Source: Microbacterium endophyticum
GTDB lineage: Bacteria > Actinomycetota > Actinomycetes > Actinomycetales > Microbacteriaceae
Assembly (NCBI RefSeq): GCF_011047135.1
Contig: NZ_CP049255.1
Location: 806,001-870,000, forward strand
Direction of reading: 5' to 3'
DNA: 64,000 bases
A program made the position numbers and the translations under genes. Shown in pieces: positions 16,736-25,353 of the stretch; position 1 is the first letter of the stretch, and each line of letters starts with the position of its first letter. The notes below the pieces were generated by a model that worked only from the letters and a program-made list of their open reading frames with translations, was not told where the DNA came from and searched no databases.

Positions 16736-16847
16736 CTCTTTATACGCCTGTCGCGCTGAAAACGCGACCCCCTGCCCGCCGAAGAGCCTCAGTCATAGTC
16801 TGAAAAAACTTCCGATCAGGAAGCCCAGACGAGTGAAGGGAATCCTC

Positions 16848-17018
16848 ATGGGACTCGACGACAAGATCAAGAACGCCGCAGAAGACGTCTCGGGCAAGGC
16901 CAAAGAGGCCACCGGTAAGGCGACCAACAACGAAGAGCTTGAGGCCGAAGGCAAGGGCGACCAGGCCAAAGCTGACCTCAAGAAGGCTGGCGAAAACGTG
17001 AAGGATGCCTTCAAGTAA
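16848..17018 (+). CDS. CsbD-family stress protein
   Basis: 56 residues, highly charged, MGLDDKIKNAAEDVSGKAKEA followed by a second K/E/A-rich segment with GKGDQAKADLKKAGENVKDAF. This is the CsbD pattern, a predicted small helical general-stress protein of unknown function. ATG at 16848 is preceded by GAAGGGAA. A strong terminator follows it. Confidence 0.85.
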   Translation: MGLDDKIKNAAEDVSGKAKEATGKATNNEELEAEGKGDQAKADLKKAGENVKDAFK

Positions 17019-17032
17019 GCCAGTATCACTCG

Positions 17033-17073
17033 AAAAGGGATTCTCGGGCTCAGGCTCGAGGATCCCTTTTTTG
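17033..17073 (+). terminator. Rho-independent terminator after csbD-like gene
   Basis: AAAGGGAT-rich stem (AAAGGGATTCTCG paired with CTCGAGGATCCCTTT) followed by a T run. Clear intrinsic terminator separating the CsbD gene from csoR. Confidence 0.85.
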
Positions 17074-17089
17074 CATTCTTACGCTAATT

Positions 17090-17113
17090 AATACCCTAGG
17101 GGGGTAGGCTATA
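17090..17113. promoter_or_regulatory. CsoR operator
   Basis: ATACCCTAGGGGGGTAGGCTAT just before csoR has the G-tract palindrome (TACCCT-AGGGGGGTA) expected of CsoR operators. Derepression by Cu(I) would turn on csoR-copZ-copA. Confidence 0.75.
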
Positions 17114-17117
17114 GCTC

Positions 17118-17399
17118 ATGAACGGGTACGCGAACAATAAAGATCAGCTCATGGCACGCCTCAAGCGCGCCGAGGGCCAGGTGCGCGGCATCGCCCGCAT
17201 GGTCGAAGAAGACACTTATTGCATGGACATCCTGACTCAGGTGTCTGCGGCGACGAAGGCTCTTGAGGCAGTTGCACTGTCGCTGCTCGGCGACCACCTC
17301 AGCCATTGCGTCGCCGAGGCGAGCGCTCAGGGCGGCCCCGTCGCCGAAGAGAAGATCCGCGAGGCGAACGAAGCGATCGCACGCCTCGTCCGTTCCTAG
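17118..17399 (+). CDS. csoR: Copper-sensing repressor CsoR
   Basis: 93-residue all-helical repressor. The Cu(I) ligands Cys35 (TYCMDIL), His60 and Cys64 (DHLSHC) are all present, making the classical C-H-C site, and GQVRGIARMVEED matches the first helix. It is the first gene of the copper operon csoR-copZ-copA and directly follows its own G-tract operator. No clear ribosome site is seen before the ATG, so a short or leaderless transcript is possible. Confidence 0.93.
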   Translation: MNGYANNKDQLMARLKRAEGQVRGIARMVEEDTYCMDILTQVSAATKALEAVALSLLGDHLSHCVAEASAQGGPVAEEKIREANEAIARLVRS

Positions 17400-17427
17400 C
17401 TCGCACAAACTCACGGAGGAAGACATC

Positions 17428-17646
17428 ATGAGCACCATCACCGTTCCCGTGCAGGGAATGACGTGCGGCCACTGCGTCTCGAGCGTCACCGAAGAGCTCA
17501 GCGAAATCGACGGCGTCACGGCTGTCGCGGTCGACTTGAACCCGGGCGGCACATCGCACGTCACGATCAGCGCGGCATCCGAGCTCGACGACGCCACCAT
17601 TGATCAGGCCGTCACCGAAGCGGGCTACGTCATCGCGAAGGCGTGA
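17428..17646 (+). CDS. copZ: Copper chaperone, HMA domain
   Basis: 72 residues forming one heavy-metal-associated fold with the Cu(I) motif [11 protein letters not shown]. It is preceded by GGAGGA. It delivers Cu(I) to the adjacent CopA ATPase or buffers it. The gene lies between csoR and copA, only a few bases from copA. Confidence 0.92.
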   Translation: MSTITVPVQGMTCGHCVSSVTEELSEIDGVTAVAVDLNPGGTSHVTISAASELDDATIDQAVTEAGYVIAKA

Positions 17647-17650
17647 CGTC

Positions 17651-19852
17651 GTGAGCACCACCGAGGTCGAACTCGACATCACCGGTATGACGTGCGCATC
17701 ATGTGCCACGCGCATCGAGCGCAAGCTCAACAGGGTGCCGGGGGTCACAGCGAGCGTCAATTACGCCACCGAAAAGGCCCAGGTCAAAACAGAATCAGCG
17801 GATGCCGCAGCCCTCATCGCCGCGGTCGAGGCCGCCGGTTACGCGGCCCAAGTCCCCGCGCCACCAGCTGCCGAAGAGACGGCACAAGAGGTGCCGCGCG
17901 AAACCGAGACCGCGGCCCTCGGCCGACGGCTTCTCATCAGCGCGGCCCTTGCCCTGCCCGTCGCTGTGCTGTCGATGGTGCCGGCGTGGCAGTTCACTAA
18001 CTGGCAGTGGTTGGCGCTGACTCTGGCGGCCCCCGTCGCCGTGTGGGGCGCGTGGCCGTTCCATCGCGCTGCGGCGGTCAATGCGCGGCACGGCGGCGTC
18101 ACGATGGACACCCTCGTGAGCCTCGGGGTGATCGCGGCGTTCACGTGGTCGCTCTATGCGCTGTTCTTCGGCTCGGCGGGCGAGCCCGGCATGACGATGA
18201 GCTTTTCGCTGTTCGGCAATTCGCACGGCACCGAAGAGATCTACCTTGAAGTCGCAGCGCTCGTGACGGTCTTTCTTCTCGCCGGTCGCTACGTTGAGGC
18301 GCGGGCCAAGAAGTCGTCGGCCGAGGCCCTGCAGTCGCTGCTTCACCTCGGAGCCAAGACCGCCAACGTGATCGTTGACGGCGTCGAACGCCCCGTTCCG
18401 GTCGCGCAACTCGCTGTCGGCGACACCGTTGTGGTGCGTCCGGGCGAAAAGATCCCGTCCGACGGCTTAGTCGTTGAGGGAGCATCCGCGGTTGACGCCA
18501 GCATGCTGACCGGCGAATCTACCCCGGTCGAGGTCACAGAGGGCTCTCGCGTCGTTGGGGCGACCCTCAATGTGAGCGGTCGCCTCACGATCAACATCAC
18601 CCGCGTCGGCTCCGACACAGAGCTCGCACGAATGGGGCGTCTTCTCTCCGAAGCACAGACCGGAAAAGCCCAGGTGCAGCGCCTCGCCGATCGCGTATCT
18701 GCGATCTTCGTGCCGGTCGTTATCAGCCTCGCAGTCGCCACTTTTGTCGGCTGGCTGCTGATCGGTGGCGAACTCGATCAGGCCTTCACCGCTGCCGTCG
18801 CGACCCTCATCATTGCGTGCCCGTGCGCGCTCGGGCTCGCCACCCCGACCGCTCTCCTCGTCGGCACGGGCCGCGGTTCGCAACTCGGGATTTTGATCCG
18901 CGGACCGCAAGTGCTCGAGCAGACGCGCACCGTTGATACGATCGTGCTCGACAAGACTGGCACCATCACGACCGGCACCATGAGCGTCACCGAGGTGCTT
19001 CCCGCAGCGGGTATGGCCCGTGATGAACTGCTGCGTATTGCTGCCGCCGTCGAGGCCGGGTCGGAGCATCCGGTTGCTCGCGCGATCGTTGCCGCAGCGA
19101 ATACCGACCTCGCGACCAGCGGCGACTTTCTTTCACACCCGGGTTTCGGTGTGCAGGCCATTGTCGATGGCAGCCTCGTCGTTGCTGGCCGTGCCTCGTG
19201 GCTGCATGAGCAGTGGGCGATCGAGACGGATGCCGCGGCCGCCGCCGTTTACGAGCCACAGGGAGCCACGGTCATCGCCGTCGGTCGCGACGGCGCTTTC
19301 CTCGGGCTCATTGCCGTCGCCGACACGGTGAAGCCCACGAGTGCTGACGCCGTGGCACGGCTGAAGGCCCTCGGGCTCACCCCCGTGCTCTCAACGGGCG
19401 ACAACCCCGGCGCCGCAGCGCACGTAGCCGCCGCAGTGGGCATCGACGATGTGCGAGCGGGCGTCACGCCCGCGGGAAAGCTCGATACCGTCCGCGCACT
19501 ACAGGCCGATGGCCGCACGGTGGCAATGGTCGGTGACGGTGTGAACGATGCCGCTGCGCTCGCTGCCGCAGACCTCGGGCTTGCGATGGGCGGGGGAACA
19601 GACGCGGCCATCGCCGCAAGCGACATCACGATCGTCTCGGGCGATCTGCGGGTTGTGGCTGACGGCATCCGTCTGTCTCGCCGCACTCTCGGCACGATCA
19701 AAGGCAATCTGTTTTGGGCGTTCGCCTACAACGCGGCGGCAATCCCGTTGGCGATGCTCGGCCTCCTCAACCCACTGATCGCGGGAGCGGCCATGGCGCT
19801 CTCGTCGGTGTTCGTGGTCACGAACAGCCTGCGCCTGCGCCGCTTCACGTAG
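17651..19852 (+). CDS. copA: Copper-exporting P-type ATPase
   Basis: 733-residue P1B-1 ATPase. N-terminal metal-binding domain with GMTCASC, eight predicted membrane helices, transport motif CPC in [13 protein letters not shown], phosphorylation motif DKTGTIT, the HP motif in SEHPVARA and the hinge [13 protein letters not shown] and the CopZ/CsoR neighbours indicate Cu(I) export. The start GTG at 17651 is four bases after the copZ stop; the frame extends upstream into copZ but without family residues. Confidence 0.95.
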   Translation: MSTTEVELDITGMTCASCATRIERKLNRVPGVTASVNYATEKAQVKTESADAAALIAAVEAAGYAAQVPAPPAAEETAQEVPRETETAALGRRLLISAALALPVAVLSMVPAWQFTNWQWLALTLAAPVAVWGAWPFHRAAAVNARHGGVTMDTLVSLGVIAAFTWSLYALFFGSAGEPGMTMSFSLFGNSHGTEEIYLEVAALVTVFLLAGRYVEARAKKSSAEALQSLLHLGAKTANVIVDGVERPVPVAQLAVGDTVVVRPGEKIPSDGLVVEGASAVDASMLTGESTPVEVTEGSRVVGATLNVSGRLTINITRVGSDTELARMGRLLSEAQTGKAQVQRLADRVSAIFVPVVISLAVATFVGWLLIGGELDQAFTAAVATLIIACPCALGLATPTALLVGTGRGSQLGILIRGPQVLEQTRTVDTIVLDKTGTITTGTMSVTEVLPAAGMARDELLRIAAAVEAGSEHPVARAIVAAANTDLATSGDFLSHPGFGVQAIVDGSLVVAGRASWLHEQWAIETDAAAAAVYEPQGATVIAVGRDGAFLGLIAVADTVKPTSADAVARLKALGLTPVLSTGDNPGAAAHVAAAVGIDDVRAGVTPAGKLDTVRALQADGRTVAMVGDGVNDAAALAAADLGLAMGGGTDAAIAASDITIVSGDLRVVADGIRLSRRTLGTIKGNLFWAFAYNAAAIPLAMLGLLNPLIAGAAMALSSVFVVTNSLRLRRFT

Positions 19853-19910
19853 CCAAAGCCGCACGCACCCCAAGGCGGTCCCACCCGCACGAGGCCCCAC
19901 CTGCACGCAA

Positions 19911-19977
19911 CGTCGGAGAATCGCATTCAGTCGGATGCCCCGCCCCAATTCCCTCCGACTGAACGTGATTCTCCGCC
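19911..19977. repeat. Dispersed palindromic repeat, copy b
   Basis: Arms at 19913-19935 and 19954-19976, same family as copy a, with three or more mismatches. Lies between the convergent copA and quinone oxidoreductase genes. Confidence 0.85.
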
Positions 19978-20008
19978 CGAATGCCGCGGGCACAACACTG
20001 CGCCCATG

Positions 20009-20046
20009 CAAAAACGCCCGCCCCTTCCGAAGAAGGAGCGGGCGCT
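20009..20046 (-). terminator. Terminator of quinone oxidoreductase gene
   Basis: GC-rich hairpin (CGCCCGCTCCTTC paired with GAAGGGGCGGGCG on the minus strand) followed by a T run, just downstream of the minus-strand gene that ends at 20058. Confidence 0.85.
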
Positions 20047-20057
20047 GAGGGCCGAAG

Positions 20058-21035
20058 CTACGGCTTGAGCATGACCTTGCCCGCACGACCGGCGACAAAG
20101 TTTGCAGCAGCAGCGTCACGCACCTGGTCCAACGAGTACACAGCCTCGGTCGGCAACGAGATGGTGCCGTCTCCTACGCGCGTAAGAAGTTCGGTGAAGA
20201 GCTCGCCCCGGCGCTTCGGGTCGAGTGAGCCCATGACGCGGCTCCCCCAGAAGCCCTTCACGGTGATGTTTTTGAAGATGATCGAGCCTGAGCTGATCGT
20301 CATCGTGGGCGCGCCCATCGCACCGAACACAATGAGGGTGCCGTCTTCGCCGAGCTGCGAGACGACGTCGTTGCTGGCGTCGCCGCCGACCGAGTCGATA
20401 CCTACGACGATCTTGGCGCCACCGGTGATCTCTGCGACGCGGTCTTCCCAGCCTTCGCTCTCGGTCGAGACGACACCATCGATGCCCTGCGCGGCAAGTT
20501 CAGCAACACCGGCATCGCGACGCACGAGGCCGACGACCTTGACGCCACGGGTGGGCGCGAGCTGTGCGAGCAGACGGCCGACAGCACCGTTCGCGGCGGT
20601 TTGGATGATCCAGTCACCTTCGCTCAGGTCGAGCCAGTCGAGCAGCGCAAGCGCTGAGAAGGGCATCGAGACGAGCTGCGAGGCAACCTCGTCGGGCGCT
20701 GCATCGTCGACGGGGATCAGGCCCGCAGCCTTGGCGATGAAGTACTCGGCCCACACGCCGAATGTGCCGCCGGTGGCAACGCGCTGACCGACGGTGAGGT
20801 GATCGACGCCCTCACCGAGCGCGTCGATCACGCCGACTGCTTCGGTTCCGGCGCGGGCAGGAAGTTCGGGCTTGAAGCCATATGTGCCGCGGATCGTCCA
20901 CAGGTCGTGGTTGTGAACCGGAGACATCAGTGTGCGCACGCGCACCTCGCCGACTGAGGGCTCGGGGGTTGCTACATCTTCCACCGTCAAAACGTCCGAC
21001 GGTTCTCCGAATTCGTGATGGATCACAGCACGCAT
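20058..21035 (-). CDS. Zinc-free alcohol dehydrogenase-like quinone oxidoreductase
   Basis: 326-residue MDR-family enzyme. N-terminal GroES-like fold (MRAVIHHEFGEPSDVL), then the NADPH-binding domain (IIQTAANGAVGRLLAQLA, with AANGAVG as Rossmann loop). No zinc-ligand cysteines are present, so it belongs to the quinone/enoyl reductase branch. ATG at 21035 has an AGGAAGAAGGA ribosome site; upstream codons are rejected. Single gene with its own terminator; substrate unknown. Confidence 0.85.
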   Translation of the reverse strand: MRAVIHHEFGEPSDVLTVEDVATPEPSVGEVRVRTLMSPVHNHDLWTIRGTYGFKPELPARAGTEAVGVIDALGEGVDHLTVGQRVATGGTFGVWAEYFIAKAAGLIPVDDAAPDEVASQLVSMPFSALALLDWLDLSEGDWIIQTAANGAVGRLLAQLAPTRGVKVVGLVRRDAGVAELAAQGIDGVVSTESEGWEDRVAEITGGAKIVVGIDSVGGDASNDVVSQLGEDGTLIVFGAMGAPTMTISSGSIIFKNITVKGFWGSRVMGSLDPKRRGELFTELLTRVGDGTISLPTEAVYSLDQVRDAAAANFVAGRAGKVMLKP

Positions 21036-21143
21036 ATTTTTCCTTCTTCCTTTGTGAGGTACCAGGAACACAACGGCGTATCGCCGCGCGATATTCCACT
21101 TCGCATGTTCCTCCCCCACCCTGTGTGCCCGCTATGCCACACA

Positions 21144-21224
21144 CCACAAAAACGGAAAATCGCATTCAGTCGGATGCCTGGGCTCCAAACCCTCCGACGG
21201 AACGCGATTCTCCGACCGAACGAT
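21144..21224. repeat. Dispersed palindromic repeat, copy c (left bracket of protease gene)
   Basis: Arms at 21153-21174 and 21193-21214. About 80 bases, including the loop TGCCTGGGCTC-AAACCC, match copy d almost exactly in the same orientation. The copies lie on either side of the S53-like protease gene. Confidence 0.85.
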
Positions 21225-21231
21225 CGCCCGG

Positions 21232-23079
21232 CTATGCCCGGCGAGGGCGGCCGAACAACAGCCATACGCCCGCCAACATCACGATCAGCGCTCCGCCTCC
21301 GACCCACCCCGGTATGGGAGCGCTGCCACTTTCAGCGAGCATGACCGAAGAGCTCGCTGTCGGGGTGGAGCTCGGTGCGGGTGTCGGCACGAGACTCTCG
21401 ATGAAAGCGGCGGGCTGCACGAGCCCCGCACCGACTACTTCGGCGTCGGTGGGCCCGACCCATGGCGAGCTCAGCGGCTCGGCGGTGCTTGTGAGAGCAC
21501 CTACCAAGCGATCAATAGCGACATCCGGTGCCGCCTGCATCCCGAGCGCCAAAACGGCACCGATGACAGGTGTCGCCGCAGACGTTCCGTAGTACAGCCA
21601 CGAGTCACCGACTTCATCCCCGAAGAACGTCGTTGGGATTCCGTCGAGCCCGGTAATATTCGGCCCGGTTTTCCGCTGCGGTTCTGAAAGCCGATCAGGC
21701 ACGACTCCGACCGCGGGGTACGGCTCGAAGTACCGCACCGAAGGCCCTGTCGTGCTGAAGCACTCCACGATCCAGTTGTCGCAGAGTGTGTACTCGGGGT
21801 CGCTCATCGGCTGGGCAGCAACGGCGATCGAGCTGCTGTTCGCGGCTCGACCGATGAGGCTGCTGCCCGAGGTCACATCACCTTCGGACAGGTAATATTC
21901 GGCGGCAACGACGGGGCGTGGCATGTCGTCACTCATGAAGGCGAAGCGCACCGCGAGGGGTTCTGTGAGCGCAGGCCCCGTGCGAGCGATGACGAGATCA
22001 CGCGTAGTCGCTGTGCTGTCCGGAACGTCGAAGAACATTTCGCCGACAGACATTGGTAGCCCGGCTACCGACGGAAAGCCGAAGTATGTCTCATCGTGAA
22101 TGGCCCCGCTGTCGTCGAGCGTGAAAGCGATCAGTTCGGATTCGACGGCGTAGGGAGGGTCGGACCACTGCAAGGTGACGGTGGTGTCGGGTTCGGATGT
22201 GGGATCGACCCACAGCGTGTATCGAAGCGTGGGGTCCTCGCCAATTCCCGGGTCGAAATCGAGGCATTCCACTGCACGTGGCGCGTACGACGCCGCGACA
22301 GCCGCGGGGCAGGTGGTCGCTTGGTACGACGACGTCTGCCAGCTTCCGATGAGTGCACCCGCGCTTGGTTGCGGCGCACCATCGACGTTTTCTTCTCCGA
22401 CGTAGTTGTAGTTGCCTGCCGCGACGACATACGCGATACCGGTGGCTGCGGCGCGTTCGGCCGCCTGAGCTGAGAGCCCAGCAGTGTAGGCGGTGTCGAG
22501 ATCTAGGAGCATGTCATCGATGATGATGTCGACGCCCGCCGCGATCATGTCGTCGATCGCATCGGCAAGCACTTGATCGCCGGTGACCGCCGAGGTCGGG
22601 GAGCCGCCGGTCGTGAAAACGAGGGATGCCGCGGGCGCGATCGAGTGCACGATCTGCAGCATCGCGCGCCCTTCGTCATCTGCGGGAACGTCATCGTGCA
22701 AGACCCCCACGGGCTCGGTCCACCCACAGGGATTTTTCGCACCCGGCAGTGCACCACTCGCCACGTCCGCTGCGGCATCCGTCGCGACGGGTGAGGCGGC
22801 ATTGTCGAACGAGGTCGAAATCACCCCGATCGCAATGCCCAATCCGTCAAGACCAATGTCATGGAGCGCGTCGATGCCGAGCTCGTCGACGACGGCGTCA
22901 GTTGGTGCCGAGCTACATTCGGCCGCCTCCGTCACAGGTGGTGCCGAAAAAAGCGCGAGGCAGATCCCCGCGAGCACTGCCGAGGCGGCGGTCGCCAACA
23001 TCCGTGGGTTCTTCGACACCAAAGCTGCAACGAACATTCCTGCCGTCTCCCCACGAACTCCGAGAATATTGGGGCTCAT
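21232..23079 (-). CDS. Secreted, membrane-anchored S53-like (sedolisin-type) subtilase
   Basis: 615 residues. Signal peptide about residues 15-53 (an alternative ATG at 23037 starts just before it), catalytic domain about 55-545, a Ser/Pro/Thr linker and a C-terminal membrane helix ending in RPRRA. The nucleophile is in YYGTSAATPVIGA near residue 500. Where subtilisins have the His loop, this one has DDEGRAMLQIVHSIAP, as in S53-like members that use Glu (Glu136), and DIIIDDM (188-189) supplies Asp. A Glu-Asp-Ser triad is thus inferred. A large insert of about 200 residues splits the fold before the Ser block. Substrate unknown; the gene is bracketed by repeat copies c and d. Confidence 0.75.
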   Translation of the reverse strand: MSPNILGVRGETAGMFVAALVSKNPRMLATAASAVLAGICLALFSAPPVTEAAECSSAPTDAVVDELGIDALHDIGLDGLGIAIGVISTSFDNAASPVATDAAADVASGALPGAKNPCGWTEPVGVLHDDVPADDEGRAMLQIVHSIAPAASLVFTTGGSPTSAVTGDQVLADAIDDMIAAGVDIIIDDMLLDLDTAYTAGLSAQAAERAAATGIAYVVAAGNYNYVGEENVDGAPQPSAGALIGSWQTSSYQATTCPAAVAASYAPRAVECLDFDPGIGEDPTLRYTLWVDPTSEPDTTVTLQWSDPPYAVESELIAFTLDDSGAIHDETYFGFPSVAGLPMSVGEMFFDVPDSTATTRDLVIARTGPALTEPLAVRFAFMSDDMPRPVVAAEYYLSEGDVTSGSSLIGRAANSSSIAVAAQPMSDPEYTLCDNWIVECFSTTGPSVRYFEPYPAVGVVPDRLSEPQRKTGPNITGLDGIPTTFFGDEVGDSWLYYGTSAATPVIGAVLALGMQAAPDVAIDRLVGALTSTAEPLSSPWVGPTDAEVVGAGLVQPAAFIESLVPTPAPSSTPTASSSVMLAESGSAPIPGWVGGGALIVMLAGVWLLFGRPRRA

Positions 23080-23118
23080 CGTGGCAGATTCCTGCTGCGG
23101 TGAGGTAAACCGCCATCG

Positions 23119-23199
23119 ACCACAAAAACGGAGAATCGCGTTCCGTCGGATGCCTGGGCTCTAAACCCTCCGACGGAACGCGATTCTCCGACCGAACGA
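23119..23199. repeat. Dispersed palindromic repeat, copy d (right bracket of protease gene)
   Basis: Perfect 22-base inverted repeat: arms at 23129-23150 and 23169-23190, 18-base loop. The best-preserved copy of the family and nearly identical over about 80 bases with copy c. Confidence 0.9.
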
Positions 23200-23206
23200 C
23201 CGCTCG

Positions 23207-24259
23207 CTAGGTTCGCCTTCGGCTCACTGCGCGCTGCAGCAAGACGAAGACCAGCAGGATGCCGCCGGTAATAATCGTCGTCATCTCCGGTGCGATGCTG
23301 CCATCTCTCGTGATGAGTACGTTCATGAGGCCGAGCACCAGTGCGCCGATAACCGACCCGAGTACGTAACCCGCACCACCCGTGAGGAGTGTGCCGCCGA
23401 TGACGGTGGCGGCGATCGCGTCAAGCTCCCAGCCGACGCCGGTGATGTTCTGCGCGATACCGAGGCGTGAGGTGTAAACGACAGCGGCAACACCCGAGAG
23501 TGTTCCCGAGATCACGTAGACGAGCAGCTTCGTGCGGAACACCGAGAGCCCCATGAGGCTCGCAGACGATTCCGATCCACCGATCGCGTAGACCGTGCGG
23601 CCCGTGCGCGTGCGGTGTAGAACGAAGAACGCGATCAGCACGACCACGATGGCGATGATCACGCCGGGGGTGATGACGAGGTCGTTCACCTTCGGCCCAT
23701 CGATGATCTTGAACTGTGTGCCAAGAGCTCGAATCGGCGAGTCGTCGCCAAGGCGCTCGGGTGTCGTGCTCAGTACTGAGGCAAGGCCCCGTGCCAAGAA
23801 CATCATGGCGAGCGTCGCGATGAACGGTTGCACGTTGAAGTATTGGATCAGCACGCCCGCGATTAAGCCGAAGACGGTGCCTGAGACGATCATCATGGCG
23901 ATGACGACGAGCGGGTTCCACCCGGCGTTCGAGAGCATGACGCCGGCGACGCTCGAGAAGGCGATGACGGCGCCGACTGAAAGATCGATGCCACCGGTCA
24001 GAATCACGAACGTCATGCCGACGGCCATGATGATGAGGTGTGCATTGTTGACCAACAGGTTCGACAGGGTGCTGTACTGCACGATGCGACCGTAGGCCAC
24101 TTCGCCGAAGATCACCATCGAGGCGAAGATCACCACAGCTGCCATCGTCGGCAGAGCTGCCGGGTTTGTCGTGACGACGCGCACGATGCGCTGCCAGATT
24201 CCCGACGTCACGCCGCGTGGCGTGTCGGTCTTGTTCGTGGGTGCGTCGATCGTAGTCAT
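23207..24259 (-). CDS. yjfF: Sugar ABC transporter permease (YjfF-like)
   Basis: 350 residues, about nine or ten membrane helices, with the RbsC/YjfF-type signature ILTGGIDLSVGAVIAFSS and a C-terminal VIGGTLLTGGAGYVLGSVIGAL block. It is the second permease of a carbohydrate-uptake-transporter-2 system. Its start overlaps the stop of the other permease by four bases. The gene set receptor, ATPase, two permeases matches YtfQ-YtfR-YtfT-YjfF, which imports furanose sugars (galactofuranose in E. coli). Confidence 0.85.
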   Translation of the reverse strand: MTTIDAPTNKTDTPRGVTSGIWQRIVRVVTTNPAALPTMAAVVIFASMVIFGEVAYGRIVQYSTLSNLLVNNAHLIIMAVGMTFVILTGGIDLSVGAVIAFSSVAGVMLSNAGWNPLVVIAMMIVSGTVFGLIAGVLIQYFNVQPFIATLAMMFLARGLASVLSTTPERLGDDSPIRALGTQFKIIDGPKVNDLVITPGVIIAIVVVLIAFFVLHRTRTGRTVYAIGGSESSASLMGLSVFRTKLLVYVISGTLSGVAAVVYTSRLGIAQNITGVGWELDAIAATVIGGTLLTGGAGYVLGSVIGALVLGLMNVLITRDGSIAPEMTTIITGGILLVFVLLQRAVSRRRT

Positions 24260-25353
24260 GCCGATACCTCCTGCACGGGCGCGGGGGTCTTCTGTTGCGG
24301 AGGCGGCGAAGAAAGCGGCGGCTTTCTTCGTGTCATGAACCAGGCGCGCACTCGGCGAGACTGCAAGAGGCAGAGGGCCACGATCACGATCGCTTTGAAA
24401 GCGGGTGTCGCCGACGACGAGATGCCGAGGAACAGCACCGTCTTGTCGAGGGTTGCGATCAGCAAGGCTCCGACGACGGCACCTCCGAGTGAGAATTTAC
24501 CGCCGGCGAGAGAGGCCCCGCCGATGACGACGGCGAGGATAGCGTCGAGTTCCATTTGGTATCCGGTGCGCGAGATGTCGACCGTCATGACGGTTCCCAC
24601 CGAGAAGATTCCGGCGACTCCGGCAAGAGACGCGCTGGCGATGTAGACCGTCATCAGGAGCCCGCGCGGCTTGATTCCCGCCATGCGGCTCGCCTTGGGG
24701 TTGATTCCGATCGCTTCGATCATGAGGCCGAGAGCGCTTCGCCGAACGACGAGGCTCACGATGATCACGATGATGATCGCGAGCAAGAAAACGACCGGCA
24801 GACCGAAGATGAATCCGTTCGCGATCCAACGGAACGGTTCATTGGATGCCGCGGTGTTCTGCCCCGAGGTGATCACTTTGGCGATGCCACGGCCGGCGAG
24901 CATCATGATCAGTGTGCTGATGAACGGTTGCAAGCCGATGTAGGCGACCAACGCACCGTTCACAGCTCCGAGTACGGCGCTGATGAGAATGGCGAGCCCC
25001 ACGGCACCGAGCGCTGCGGCGACCGAAGTGGAGGCATCCACGTTACTCAGTAGCTGCATCGAGACAGCACCGGAGACCGCCATGATCGAGCCGACGGAGA
25101 GGTCGATTCCCCCTGTTGCGATCACGAGGGACATGCCGATGGCGATCATGAGGATCGGCGCCGAGTACCGCATGATGTCGATCAGGTTGCCCACGAGGTA
25201 TCCCGTCGATGGGCTCACGCTGATGGCGAGGTAGCTCGGGTCTTTCAAGACGTTCAGTAGCAGCAATGCCACGATCGCGATGATGCCCCAGAAGTAGGGC
25301 TTTCGGATGATGTCGCGCAGCACCGATGCTGCGCCACTGGTCTGCCCGCTCAT
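24256..25353 (-). CDS. ytfT: Sugar ABC transporter permease (YtfT-like)
   Basis: 365 residues with the same CUT2 permease architecture: VIATGGIDLSVGSIMAVSG and AVVIGGASLAGGKFSLGG are the loops that contact the ATPase. A proline-rich C-terminal tail follows the last helix. It overlaps the ATPase gene and the second permease gene by four bases each, so the three are co-translated. Confidence 0.85.
   Translation of the reverse strand: MSGQTSGAASVLRDIIRKPYFWGIIAIVALLLLNVLKDPSYLAISVSPSTGYLVGNLIDIMRYSAPILMIAIGMSLVIATGGIDLSVGSIMAVSGAVSMQLLSNVDASTSVAAALGAVGLAILISAVLGAVNGALVAYIGLQPFISTLIMMLAGRGIAKVITSGQNTAASNEPFRWIANGFIFGLPVVFLLAIIIVIIVSLVVRRSALGLMIEAIGINPKASRMAGIKPRGLLMTVYIASASLAGVAGIFSVGTVMTVDISRTGYQMELDAILAVVIGGASLAGGKFSLGGAVVGALLIATLDKTVLFLGISSSATPAFKAIVIVALCLLQSRRVRAWFMTRRKPPLSSPPPQQKTPAPVQEVSA

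Noticed and set aside
17033..17073. Copper riboswitch or attenuator before csoR
   Set aside because: The hairpin with T run follows the CsbD gene directly and is an ordinary terminator; the csoR operator lies after it.
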